Assembly (NCBI GenBank): GCA_029204045.2
Contig: CM055072.1
Span: forward strand, 5,119,348 to 5,183,347
Direction of reading: 5' to 3'
DNA: 64,000 bases
Source of the DNA: Tillandsia leiboldiana
Taxonomy: Eukaryota > Streptophyta > Magnoliopsida > Poales > Bromeliaceae
Each line of letters starts with the position of its first letter. Position 1 is the stretch's first letter. Shown piece after piece: positions 22,001 through 32,129 of this stretch. The translations under genes were made by a program, and so were the position numbers. The notes beneath the pieces are model-generated. The model was not told where the DNA came from, searched no databases, and was given only the letters and a program-made list of their open reading frames with translations.

Positions 22001-23403
22001 TCTACCTGAGCGGCATAGACTCGTCCGCTCGGCGCCGGGGGATGTCGCTCTGGCTGTCGCGAGGACGATGGAGCAAAATCTGGCCTACCGGAGGTCGCCG
22101 AAGGTCCTGCTGACTGACGAGGAACGAAGGATGCAGAAGCTGATGAAGGAGCTGGGTAACCTGCCCTGGGGCACGCCCTCGCGAAGTGACCAGTCTGCCC
22201 GCAACGGAAGCAGCGGTCCCGACCCTGCGGGCACTGGGCTGGTGAGTGCGGTCCTCCACAGATGATACAACGGTCGGGGCGCGGCTGCCGCGAAGTCTGC
22301 TGCTGCTGCGAAGACTGCTGCTGTCGAGGTGGTCGACGCTGCTGCTGCTGCTGCTGCTGGAACTGACGAGATCCCCCAGATCTCTGCCGCCCCTGATACC
22401 CCCGTCCCTGAGAGTGGAAACGGGGTGGTCTCGGGGGTCCCTGTCTACTCGACTGCCCCTCCTCAAACTGCGCCGGGCGCTTCACCCCAGGAGTCACAAC
22501 GGGGGTTGGAGTCACCTCTGCCATCACGGCCTCACCACCCTCCACATAAAGTGCCTGCTCCATCGAGGCCTCTAAAGTCTGTAATATGAGGGAGCGGACC
22601 AACTGATAAATGTCCCGACGCAACCCTCTCTCGAACATGTAGATCCGGTGGGTCTCATCTCTGGCCACGTGGGGCATACTAGCCAACAGCCGATTGAAAT
22701 CGGCTATGTACGCGTGTACGGGCCTATCTCCCTGGCGGAGATTCCTCAGCTGCTCCTCCAAGCTCTGTCGAACACTCTCGGGAAAGAAGGCCCCAAGAAG
22801 CATACCGCGAAACTCTGCCCAAGAGATAAACTGGGTCCCAGGCGGACCTGCGGGTCGCACACGCCGCCACCATGCCTCGGCGTTGCTCTCCAGAAAATGA
22901 GTAGCCAACAGAACTCGAAACCTCTCATCAATAAAAAGGCTCTCGAAATGGCGCTCCATAGCTGTAACCCAAGACTCAGCCGCCCACGGCTCAGCACTCA
23001 TGCCCGAAAAGCGGGGTGGATCAAACTTGCGAAACCTCAACAAAAGACCCACCAAAACCTGCTGCTCTGCCAAAGTCAAAGATCCCGACGTCCCAGACGG
23101 TGGCCTACTGGAAACAGGCTCAGCCGGAAATACTGGTGCAGGCTGCACAACCGGGGGTGCCACAACAGGGGAAGAAGGCACCGGAGAACTCTCAGGGGGT
23201 ACTACCGCCGGCTGCGCTCTCTGCTCCAACAAGAGCGTCAACCGACTCACAGCCTCCTCCTGGCGTCGAGACGCCTCAGCCAACTGTGCCACCTGGGCAC
23301 GGAGCTCCAAAACCTCGCTCTGCTGTCCCTGCTCCGAGTCCTCCTGCTCGGGCTCAGAGGACGAAGGCTGCGAACGCGTCACCATCGAGCGTCGAGGAGG
23401 CAT
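19000..23403 (-). CDS. Gag-Pol polyprotein of element 3
   Basis: One open frame carries gag, protease, RT, RNase H and integrase of a Ty3 retrotransposon. The start is taken as MPPRRSM at 23403; an in-frame ATG at 23541 would add 46 residues of leader. The order on the minus strand is: Gln/Pro-rich gag N-terminus; gag core (NAEAWWRRV, FERGLRRDIYQL); Gln-rich linker; CCHC knuckle (CFRCGQTGHFARAC, about 22178-22225); protease DTG at about 21925; RT from about 21470 with FIDDIL at about 20911-20925; RNase H at about 20505-20180; integrase zinc domain at about 19850-19690; and integrase core D, D and E at about 19660-19300. It differs from a complete polyprotein only by the frameshift near 19020, which replaces the C-terminus. 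It is the best-preserved element in the window and a likely source of recent copies. Confidence 0.93.
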   Translation of the reverse strand: MPPRRSMVTRSQPSSSEPEQEDSEQGQQSEVLELRAQVAQLAEASRRQEEAVSRLTLLLEQRAQPAVVPPESSPVPSSPVVAPPVVQPAPVFPAEPVSSRPPSGTSGSLTLAEQQVLVGLLLRFRKFDPPRFSGMSAEPWAAESWVTAMERHFESLFIDERFRVLLATHFLESNAEAWWRRVRPAGPPGTQFISWAEFRGMLLGAFFPESVRQSLEEQLRNLRQGDRPVHAYIADFNRLLASMPHVARDETHRIYMFERGLRRDIYQLVRSLILQTLEASMEQALYVEGGEAVMAEVTPTPVVTPGVKRPAQFEEGQSSRQGPPRPPRFHSQGRGYQGRQRSGGSRQFQQQQQQQRRPPRQQQSSQQQQTSRQPRPDRCIICGGPHSPAQCPQGRDRCFRCGQTGHFARACPRAGYPAPSSASASFVPRQSAGPSATSGRPDFAPSSSRQPERHPPAPSGRVYAAQVEDATAAEHVVAGIILISAVRTRTLFDTGASHSFISRAFASLHGIEVVSLSHALEVQIPDHVLHVEEYCRDCPVQLGSWILPADLLVLRQLQDFDVVLGMDWLSRYYAVIDCRERTVTLREPGQEEFVFRGCQSTFFAMTVSSARARRMISRGCTAFLATIVEVPTAALGLKDIPVVREFPDVFPPELTTMPPEREVEFVIDVVPGTAPISKAPYRMAPAELRELKAQLQDLMDRGFVRPSVSPWGAPVLFVKKKDGSLRLCVDYRELNKVTIQNKYPLPRIDDLFDQLQGATVFLKIDLQSGYHQLRVRAEDIPKTAFRSRYGHYEFTVMPFGLTNAPAAFMDLMNRVFQPYLDLFVVVFIDDILIYSRSDVDHEEHLRIVLQLLREKKLYAKLKKCEFWLREVAFLGHLVSAAGVAVDPTKIDTVRDWPRPTTVTEVRSFLGLAGYYRRFVEGFAKLSTPLTCLTRKGMRFIWTEQCQRSFEELKKRLISAPVLTLPVMGDGYVIYSDASHSGLGCVLMQHGRVIAYASRQLKDYEKNYPTHDLELAAVVFALKLWRHYLYGEHCEIYTDHKSLKYLFTQKELNLRQRRWLELLKDYDVSILYHPGKANVVADALSRRSVQSLSMLVTQQAPLIEQLRRLQIEVVSPGVSARLMSMVLQPTLLDRIRETQSEDPHLERIRSQIQADLIGDFTVDSSGVLRYRDRVCVPSDSEIRDQILGEAHYTPYTIHPGGTKMYKDLKAHFWWSGMKRDVGRFVAHCLTCQQVKAEHRVPAGKLQSLPIPEWKWDHITMDFVTGLPRAQSGADAIWVIVDRLTKSAHFLPVQMTWSLERLAQLYLDEIVRLHGIPASIVSDRDPRFVSRFWGSLQSALGTQLRFSTAFHPQTDGQSERTIQTLEDMLRACVMDFGGGWYRHLSLVEFAYNNSYQASIQMAPFEALYGRKCRSPLYWSDVGERKTLGPDLLLEAEEKVRVVRRHLEVAQSRQRSYADTRRRDHGVSDW

Positions 23404-23701
23404 CCCCACCTGAGGGACAAGGCAAACAATCAGAACCCAAATCATCTCTCGACCCAATCTAGCGAAAGTCAGAAGGCATGTCCCCCTTCCTGAAGTACTA
23501 TGTTGTCTGCAGCCAACATAGTTGCCACCGAAGGAAGACATGTCAATCGCTCACCCCGAACCGCTCGGGAGAGTTAGAAATCCAATCAGGACTCTCGCTA
23601 AAATCACGGCTCTCACGCGAGTCATCCTAGGGTCCAACCACAAGCCTAGGGTTCCTAAGTCCTCCAAGACCTACATCCTAGGCTCTGATACCACTCTAAT
23701 C
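23404..23701 (-). promoter_or_regulatory. Primer binding site and leader of element 3
   Basis: TGGTATCAGAGCC on the minus strand at 23681-23693 is complementary to initiator tRNA-Met, 8 nt inside the LTR end. The rest is untranslated leader. Confidence 0.85.
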
Positions 23702-24135
23702 TGTCACGCCCCGGGGCGATACTGCGCCCCGGCTCGCCAACAGATCCGCCGCCCATACGGGAAGCCCCGTATAGGCGTAGCGACTAACCTGCAAGGAAAC
23801 ATCTACACTAGCAGATATCAGAGCTGAAAGAGAAAAGCTGGAAAGAAATACATAAAATAAAACTATAACTCTCAAATATACAGACCAACCTCACCAGAAT
23901 ACAGGAGTCTCTCATAAAAGCAGGAAAGGAAGGTACAACTCAAAACCTCACTACAAAAGTCACTCGACATAACACACACCAAAATGGAACTGGGGTACAT
24001 CTACTCACACACTGAAGACGACAGGAGGGGATCTATCTCGCGACGCCCTTACCTCGGTCAGAAGGAGCTGGATCAGCAACAAGAGCTGCAGGAACCGGAG
24101 CAGAAGTCCCTGGGGAGAAAACACCACGACGGGTG

Positions 24136-24163
24136 TGAGAACTACATCCCACAGTAGTTCTCA
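24136..24163. other. 10-bp perfect inverted repeat in U5 of the element 3 LTR
   Basis: TGAGAACTAC (24136-24145) and GTAGTTCTCA (24154-24163) are exact complements around an 8-nt loop. The same hairpin is at 38953-38980 and 45757-45784 in element 5. Element 1 has only a weaker CTACT/AGTAG version near 1504-1519. A role in RNA packaging or dimerisation, or as a protein site, is inference. Confidence 0.6.
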
Positions 24164-26020
24164 GTGGGTGCCGCCAACAAGCCCGACGGTCTGCCCACTA
24201 AGTCTACCAGAGGCAAAAGTAACATATGCAGTGCCATAAGGAAAGCGGGGGAAAAGTAACTCTACAGCTACTATGCCTCTATCTAGATGCTCAACAGTGG
24301 AACAGAAAGAACATAATGCCACAACTAACTCTCCTCCCTGATCACCCAATCAAAACTGACTGCCACATCGGGTCCAGTCAAACCTGCGCCAACCTACTGC
24401 CGTTACGTCCCGGAGGAGCGGACTTACGTAGGGCGTCCGTGGCTGCCAACGAAAGCACAGCCAGAGGGACCACTGCAACAACAAGTCGCTAAAGAACATC
24501 TCAAACTCACGCCGGTACACAACCCGGTCTCGCCTACTCCGGAGTGGCCCTCGTGGGGAGCGACCCGCTCGAGTCAAAGTAACCCATAAGTATCACTGTA
24601 AAGTATCACTGTAAAGCTCTAATGTGGCTCATGCAGGCTATGATCCAATCCTCGATCAATAAGATCGACCACCAAACAAATCACTGACTCACTCACTGGC
24701 TGGAATCTACACAGCTGAAACTCACTGTCTCTCTGACAGTTTCCAAGAACCCAGATCTACCATCACTATCACTCTCCCAAAGAAATCAAATCTAAAGACT
24801 GCTATCAACTCCACTCGGTCCCCAGACACGAGTGCAAATGCATCCCACAACCACCCGACCTCTCGGCCCACAACTCGGGCGAGGAAAAGCTAAGTCCATA
24901 GTGAAATGAAGTATCGTGATGTGGAATGTCTAGAGCAATAAAAACCTAGCCCAAGTTGGAGTTTTTCTACAGACTGGCTGAACATGATACATATGACAGG
25001 GGTGCTAGGTCAAATTCCAAGATTTCATTACTTAACATAGTGCAGGAATCAAAAGATTCAACAACTGATATACAAAATACAACATACAGTTTTACACATG
25101 CTAATACTCCAATTTCTAACATGCATGATCCTACACACATAGAATTAGTACACAGTCCAGAGTTCTTGGAAGCAAGGTCACCCACCTGAAAGTGCTAACT
25201 GTCCGAAATCGTACAGCTGAGAAAGCCCACAACTGTCAAATCACAAATCCCACCAAGCCAACAACACGGTAGAAGTGCTCACAAACTCCTGGGTACAAAC
25301 ATACACCAAAATTACACTTTAATTCACACAAATTCCACATTCCCAAAATCTGTGGTGAACAGTCCCATTAACACGAAATTTTCACCTGAAAAACTTCCTC
25401 CAAAAATTCCAATAAAAATATGACGGCGATCCTCGCGAAGAGTAGATGTCGATAGAGTCCTGAAACGTCGAATTCTGATGTCCGGATGAGGAGATAAAAA
25501 TCCGACAAGTAGGTGCTGTCCAAATCAACCAACAGTCGCAAAGGGGGTTAAAAATGTACCCAGAACCCCAAGAAAAGCTCGGATCCAGAAAAAGTGTCCA
25601 ACACGAAAAATGTAGATTTACCTCTTACGAAACCGTCACCACAGAAATCGTCCAAAAATAATGTCGGGGTAGCCCGGTAGACCTCCCAGACTAAACTGCG
25701 ACGAAAATGGGCCTCCAACAGTAGATCGTCGCTCCGCACCCCGATGTAGAAGTCGCCATCGTCGCGGCCTCCAAAAATTCTGAACCTTTGCCAAAAGATG
25801 CACAAGAGGGAGAGGAAGAAAATTGGTGAAGGGCTCCAAGTGAAAAGCTTTCGGGAAAAGCTTCAAAACGAGGCCCCTTGAGGCCTTTTTATAGGCCTCA
25901 CCCGAAACAGCCCGGAAAAACAAGTCAATGGGCTTTGGGCCCAAAAATTCGGGCGCCCGGTACATTCGGGCGGCTACAGTGTTGGGCCGGCCCAACACTG
26001 TTCACGCCCGAATCCACCAG

Positions 26021-26525
26021 GAGCCGCCACGTGGCCCGCCGAACAGCAAACAGCTGTTCGGCCCACCCACGGGCTGCCACGTGGCCCGCCCCTGCACAGT
26101 GAGGCGGTTGGCGCCCGCCAATCAGCGGGCGACGCGTGTCCTCCCCGGTTGACCCGCTGACCGGTCGGCGGCCGCGCCGGGCGCGCGGCATGGCCCCGAC
26201 GTGGGCACGCGCCCCGAGGCACCGACCCCGACTCCGTGCGCCGCGCACGGTGCGCCCGCGAACCAGAGGGTGACACGTGTCCCCTACACCCGGTCCACGC
26301 ATTCAACTGGAATTCTGTGGACCGCGCCGCATGCACCGACCAACCGGAGGCTGCTACGTGGCCCCGCATTGGTCCATGCACCGCCGCGCTCACCCGGTAG
26401 ACCGCGCGCCTTGCGCCCGCCAATCAGGCGGTGCCACGTGTCCTTGCGCCGGGTCTGTGCACCCCGCCGCGCAGCTCTGTGGACCGCGCATCCTGAACCG
26501 GCCAATGACAGGCCGCCACGTGGCA
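26021..26525. promoter_or_regulatory. G-box cluster in U3 of element 3
   Basis: CACGTG cores lie at 26028, 26078, 26274, 26435 and 26517. Three of them are inside the palindrome GCCACGTGGC (26026-26035, 26076-26085, 26515-26524). They lie about 130-640 bp upstream of the TATA box on the minus strand. Binding by bZIP or bHLH factors is inferred from the motif only. Confidence 0.5.
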
Positions 26526-26860
26526 TCCCGGCGGTCTACGGCCCCTCCCATGCACCATTTTCCACTGAAAACTTCCGGGAGTCCGTTTTTGGGCATCCGG
26601 ACTCAGAAATAAACAAGCAAATAGCCGTTTTCAAGCGTTTTTCCGTGCTGAATCCATTTCCGACCTCTGTTGGGCCTAATTCTTTTCCGAAATTTCGGCA
26701 AACTCAGCCGAAGGCCTACACAGCTAATAATAACACACAGGGTCCATCTGTGGCATCCCATTGACGCACCATGGGCCAGATACACCAACGCTAGGTGCTC
26801 TAACAGTGGATTCATCGGAAGAACGCTGCATGGGAATTTGGGCCACTACAACAACTACAA

Positions 26861-27952
26861 TGCTTCAAATGTCGAGGCTACGGCCACATTGCAACGGAAT
26901 GTCCTAACAAGTATCCGGCAAAGAAGAAGGCGATGCAAGTCGTCACTTGGGATGACAACTCAACGTCAAATGAGTCGTCTTCGAGTGATGAAGAAAAGAG
27001 CTCCACCGCATTCCACGCGTCCTTATCTTCACCTTTCATGTGCTTTATGGCAAGTACATCTGAGTCGTTGTCCAACTCCACTGTTGAAAAGAACGCAACG
27101 GACAACGAATCGGATGATTCGGAAGGTGAAGATTTTGCTCTAGCCTACCACAGACTTTTGAGGGACTCAAAGAAAGTGGCTAAGCAAAACAAGAGTTTGA
27201 GAGGGAGAGTGCATGATCTCGAAGAAGAAGCAAAAAGAGCGACTTCTCTCTCAAACGCTCTTGAAGTGGAAAGGGAAAACCTGATAAAGGCAAATGCTTC
27301 CCTTCAAGAGTCCAATGAGCAACTTGAGAAGGAACATACAAATCTGGTGGATAACGCGAATCACTTCTCAAAGCTCTACAACGAGGCTCGACAGGATAAC
27401 CTGGAAATGACAAAGACCATTTTCCAACTCAAGAATGACTTACAGCGATTCTCTTCAGGAAGGAGTAAGTTGGATAGACTTCTTGGTCTTGGTCAATCAA
27501 ATAGGTTCGGCCTCGGATACACTCAAACTGGAAACAGTCCAAGTTCGAGTGAGACAGTTTTTGTGCCTCAGTCGGTATCTCCTCCTCCGACACCGGAATT
27601 CAAGACAACCAACGACAACAAGCCTACTTCATCCTCATCAGAATCATCAAGCACAAAGGTATGTTTTCGCTGTAATTTTGCAGGGCACATTGGAAGAAAT
27701 TGCAAGATTGGAGCTCAAGGATCAAATCAACCACATCTTGCAACTGCTACCAATAAAGTCACTCCATGGAATTCAAAGAAGGATTCTCCTAAAGAAAAGG
27801 ACATTGGTAGTACTTCAAACAAGACGATGACAAAAGAAAAAGACCAATCTTGCAAGACGTCTTCATCAAGGAAAACTTCTCAACCATTGCCAACATACTC
27901 CAAAACTCAAAAGGTTTGGGTATGCAAAGGTGAAACCCCTCCTTGTCTTTAA
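26861..27952 (+). pseudogene. Gag of element 4, 5'-truncated, with two zinc knuckles
   Basis: The frame enters from the element 3 junction with a canonical CCHC box (CFKCRGYGHIATEC, about 26868-26909). It then has an acidic Ser-rich stretch (SNESSSSDEEKSS), a long heptad-like coiled coil (about 27180-27430), and a second CCHC (CFRCNFAGHIGRNC, about 27664-27705). It ends at a TAA at 27950-27952 after KVWVCKGETPPCL. An ATG at 26933 is internal. In intact elements the frame would run on into protease; here it stops and pol resumes in another frame about 80 bases later, so the protease, the pre-integrase part and the integrase zinc domain are missing. Gag here would lack its N-terminal capsid part. 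Confidence 0.85.
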
Positions 27953-28034
27953 TCGTTTTACGATTAAATCTTGTGTAGTTTATGTAGACTATTTTCTTTT
28001 CTTCTTTTTCTTTTGGCCGACCCGTCAACCATCT

Positions 28035-30485
28035 TTGGGAGGTAAATGGTACATTTTTTTATTGGTTGATGATTTCTCTCGGTTTTCTTGGGTAGCATTT
28101 TTAAAAGAGAAAGCTGATACGTTTGACTCTTTTCATGAGATTTGCCATCGTATTATGATTGAAAAGAATGAAAAGATCATTCGTGTTAGAAGTGATAGAG
28201 GTGGAGAATTCATAAATTCAAAATTCATTGATTTTTGCACTTCAAATGGAATTAAACATGAATTCTCGGCACCCTATACACCTCAGCAGAATGGTGTTGT
28301 TGAGCGCAAGAACAGGGTTGTTCAAGAGATGGCGCGTGTGATGCTTCATAGCTGGAATTTACCGCTACATTTTTGGGCTGAAGCTGTGAACACCGCTGTC
28401 TATGTCATTAATAGAGTTTACTTGCGCCCAGGAACTTTAAATACACCATATGAGCTGTGGTTTAGTAGAAAACCCAATATCAAATATTTTCGTGTCTTCG
28501 GGAGTCGATGTTACATTTTACGTGACCGTGAAAATCTTGGAAAGTTCGAATCTCGAAGTGATGAAGGGATCTTTTTGGGTTATTCTACGAATAGCAGAGC
28601 ATATCGAGTATTTAACATTGAATCTAAGACGATCGTAGAATCTATAAATGTTAAAGTAGATGAAGCTTTTCACTTTGAAACTGGAAAATCTACCCTCGAT
28701 ATCTCTCTAGATGATGATTCTCCTGCTAGTGCATCTTCTCATAATAATACTTCCAATATTAATGATGCATCTAATGGTTCTTCTAGTTTATCTGATGTGC
28801 AGGAATCATCTCATATATCTCCGAGTACTCCGTTTCAACAAACGTTACGAATCTCCAAGGATCATCCGGAATCGAATATTATTGGAGATCCACAAGAAGG
28901 AGTCAGAACTCGGAGGCAGTTGGTTTGTGGATTCGCTTGCTACGTATCTTTAATCGAACCAAAGAACATAGATGAAGCTCTTCAGGATGACTACTGGATT
29001 AAAGCAATGCAGGAAGAGCTCCATCAATTTGAGCGAAACAAAGTCTGGGAATTAACAAAGCCTCCAAAGCAACACAATGTGATAGGTACCAAATGGATCT
29101 TCAAGAACAAGAAAAATGAGGATGGTACTATCATCAGGAACAAGGCACGATTAGTTGCTCAAGGCTACTCTCAAGTAGAAGGTATAGACTTTGATGAAAC
29201 CTTCGCCCCTGTAGCTAGACTCGAGTCCATTCGTATACTATTCGCTATTGCTTGTCATTTTAAAATCAAATTCTTTCAAATGGACGTTAAGAGCGCATTT
29301 CTAAATGGGTTTTTAAATGAGGAAGTTTATGTGGCTCAACCGAAAGGTTTTGTAGATCATAAACAACCTAACCATGTTTTTCGTTTGAAAAAGGCTCTTT
29401 ACGGTCTGAAACAAGCACCGCGAGCATGGTACGAAAGGTTAACAAAGCACCTTTTGGAGAAGGGCTATACTCGAGGGGGAGCTGATAGGACTCTCTTTGT
29501 GAAGCATTATCAAAGCAATTTCATTGTAGCACAAATCTATGTCGATGACATTGTATTTGACGCAACAAGAGATAACGATGCTTCTAAATTCGCGGAGACC
29601 ATGGAAAGCGAATTTGAGATGTCCATGATGGGCGAATTGACTTATTTCCTTGGATTGCAAATTAAACAAAATGATGAAGGTATTCACTTGAGTCAATCCA
29701 AGTATGCAATGGAGTTAGTCAAAAAGTTTGATCTAGAAAATTGTAAAGATTTTCCGACTCCAATGGGAACTAGCCACAAGGGACTTGGAAGTGAATCACA
29801 TAGTGAGAATGTAGACGAGAAACTGTATCGAAGTATGATTGGAAGTCTACTTTACCTCACGGCTAGTCGCCCGGATATATCTTTTGGTGTTGGGATTTGC
29901 GCGAGATATCAATCAGCACCAAAGGAGGTTCACCTGAAAGCGGTGAAAAGGATCATCCGGTATATCAAAGGATCAATTAATTTCGGAATTTGGTATCCTA
30001 TGGGAACAAGTTTGGATATTGTTGGATACTCAGATGCCGATTGGGCAGGATCAGTGGATGATCGGAAAAGCACGAGTGGTGCATGCTTCTATCTTGGCCA
30101 TTGCCTTGTTGCATGGCACAGTAAAAAGCAGAACTGCATAGCACTCTCGACTGCCGAAGCGGAATACATTTCAGCTGGAAGTTGCTCAACTCAACTCATT
30201 TGGATGAAAAGCGTATTGAGCGACTTCCGCATTTCAGCATCTTCGGTAACAATACTTTGTGACAACACTATTGCTATTAACATTTCTAAAAACCCTGTGT
30301 TGCACTCTAGAACAAAACATATTGAACTTAGATATCATTTTCTTAGAGAGCTAGTTGAATCAAATACTCTTCAACTTTCATATATTTCAACTGAGGATCA
30401 ATTAGCTGACATTCTAACAAAACCTTTGGATCAAAAACGTTTTATTCATTTACAAAAAGCAATTGGGATGCTTTCCTTGAAATAA
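28035..30485 (+). pseudogene. Pol of element 4: integrase core, RT, RNase H (5' part deleted)
   Basis: The recognisable Copia pol begins at GGKWYIFLLVDDFSRFSW (about 28040). The open frame extends upstream to 27930 through non-pol sequence. The integrase core keeps the catalytic residues (LLVDDFS, RSDRGGEF near 28180, GVVERKNR near 28294). RT runs from about 29060 (TKWIFKNKKNEDG) with YVDD at about 29537. RNase H follows (YSDADWAG near 30026, ALSTAEAEYI near 30140, ADILTKPLD near 30405). The open frame is otherwise uninterrupted to a TAA at 30483-30485, so loss of the protease and integrase N-terminus is the main defect. The element is then non-autonomous unless helped in trans. Confidence 0.9.
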
Positions 30486-31427
30486 TCTTCTTTTTGAAAT
30501 TTTTGCTTAGGATAGGTTTTGTATTTGTTTTTGTTTTGTTCATTATCTATGTTTGTACATAGGACATTAATTGAGCATAGATCATAATTGACTTTAATTG
30601 CATCTTTTCGCACATTTAGAAATTTATTATGCTTTTGCCATCATAATATTTCACTGTTGCAATGATCATTTATGTTAATTAAATCATCTTCTAAAGTGAT
30701 CAAAGTCAATTTCTCTCTCTCTATGATCTCTTGGTATAGTCATTATCTTATTTGACTGCTTAGTCGAGTATGAAATCGAGATCAATATTTGGTTGAATAC
30801 TTTATATCTTAAATAATTGATAGCCAATTGAGGGGGAGTCTTAGAAAAGGTAAAATGCTCAAAAGATGTGGAAAGAGTTACATCCCAATGAGGAGTGTGA
30901 AAACTACCACCACATGGAGGAAAGAGCTACCACCTCGGTCGTCCGAGTATTGTGTGCAGCTACCACATGTATACCAAGCATGGTTGTTCAAATTTTTGAT
31001 TAAGTAAAATGCATGTTGAAATACTTGACTCCGTCAAATTTCAAGGTTGGTATAAGGTGGGTTTTTAATGAAAGATGCTCAAAGAGCCACTCTCTTCAAC
31101 AGATTGTCTAGATACATTATCTACTATATTTGGGATTTCAAACATCTATTGATCTTTGTATTTCATTTTCTTTACTGAATTGATGATTTGATAAAGGCAT
31201 TACTCATAAGATCAAGTTAGATGTAATTGAAGGTGTTCAACTTTAAGGGATTTAATTTTTGTAAATTTTCATTTCATTTTTGGATATTATTGATAGATTT
31301 GGCATAATCTAATTCTTGTTGTATGAAACGATGATTTTTGTTTAAAGTTGATACACATTTGCGCTTACAATCTTTTTCTGGTTTTTCTTGAATTTCTCTG
31401 AAATTTTCTAAAGAAAAAGTTGGGGCC
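30486..31427 (+). other. Noncoding spacer between pol and the extra ORF of element 4
   Basis: This is AT-rich with no open frame of interest. A purine run AGGGGGAG at 30831-30838 resembles the polypurine tract before the LTR. Confidence 0.6.
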
Positions 31428-31596
31428 GATCCGGATCGGGCTAGATGATCCGGATCCCGAACGCAGGAATTCTTCTGCGGGCTGACGATCCGGATTGTAT
31501 CTGCCGATCCGGATCCCGAACGCAGTTTCTCACTGCGGGTAGCCGATCCGGATCGCAGTTATGAACTGATCCGGATCGCGGCTAGGTTTTATAAAG
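31428..31596 (+). promoter_or_regulatory. Internal GATCCGGATC array with TATA box upstream of the extra ORF
   Basis: The 10-bp palindrome GATCCGGATC occurs at 31428, 31447, 31506, 31545 and 31568, with a one-base variant at 31487. TTTTATAAAG follows at 31587-31596. The same palindrome array followed by a TATA box forms the promoter part of the 3' LTR of this element. The arrangement suggests an internal promoter for the 199-codon ORF at 32130; this is inferred from layout only. Confidence 0.5.
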
Positions 31597-31712
31597 AACG
31601 AAAGGGGTTTTTGATTTCTTTACTCCAATCTTTTGTTCCAAAGTTTCCAGAGCCTCTCTCTCTAGATTTCATCCTTCCTGGAAGCTTTCAAACTCAGGTT
31701 CTTCAACTCCAA

Positions 31713-32096
31713 GTAAGTTTTATTGATCAAAATCTCGGTTTTTCACCGTTTTCCTCTTTTCCTCCTCAAACGTGATGAATTTCTTGGATCAACTTTGTTT
31801 GTGGATGGTTTTTGATCAAATTTCTTTTGAAATAAGAACTCTGGGTAGATTAGTTTTGATTATATGCTAGGTATTCTCCTGATTAACGGATTTTTAGGCT
31901 TCGATTTCTAAAAATTTTGTTTTAGAGCATAAAAGAGGAATTTTCGAAAATCTTGAAATTGATCCACTTTTAAAATTCTTTTTGCAAAAATAATTTGATT
32001 CTTGGCTTCTCTACATGATTATGATTGTCTAGGTACAATGTTTCAAATCTTTCAAATTGACGATTTTTCATGTGTTCTTGAGTTGGTTTTTCACAG
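31713..32096 (+). other. Predicted leader intron upstream of the extra ORF
   Basis: A strong donor (AA|GTAAGTTT at 31713) follows a pyrimidine-rich leader like a plant 5' UTR. A strong acceptor (GGTTTTTCACAG, ending 32096) lies 33 nt before the ATG at 32130. The intervening 384 bp is T-rich, like a plant intron. Alternatively, the acceptor alone may serve to splice a subgenomic mRNA from the LTR promoter. Confidence 0.45.
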
Positions 32097-32129
32097 GACA
32101 ATTTCTCTAAACTTAAAGCACTAGAATCA

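Larger units (their letters stand above)
16919..26850 (-). mobile_element. Element 3: nearly intact Del/Tekay-like Ty3 element on the minus strand
   Basis: Sequence 16919-18517 repeats at about 25241-26850, defining LTRs around a minus-strand gag-pol. The higher-coordinate (5') LTR is complete (23702-26850, TG...CA on the minus strand). The lower-coordinate (3') LTR is truncated. A primer binding site and polypurine tract are in the expected places. The right flank at 26851 is in mid-gag of a Copia element, so element 3 inserted there. The other half of that Copia gene should follow on the left but is absent, which shows that the left end was lost by deletion or misassembly. Confidence 0.92.
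23702..26850 (-). repeat. 5' LTR of element 3 (3149 bp, complete)
   Basis: On the minus strand it runs TGTAGTGGCC (26850) to ...CGGGGCGTGACA (23702), the same termini as the other Del-like LTRs here. U3 is GC-rich with five CACGTG cores between 26021 and 26525. TATA (CCTATAAAAA) is at 25886-25895. U5 contains a perfect 10-bp hairpin at 24136-24163. Confidence 0.92.

Noticed and set aside
26845..26858. CACTACAACAAC as a CACTA transposon end
   Set aside because: CACTACA is the terminus of the element 3 LTR followed by Copia gag coding. There are no subterminal repeats here.
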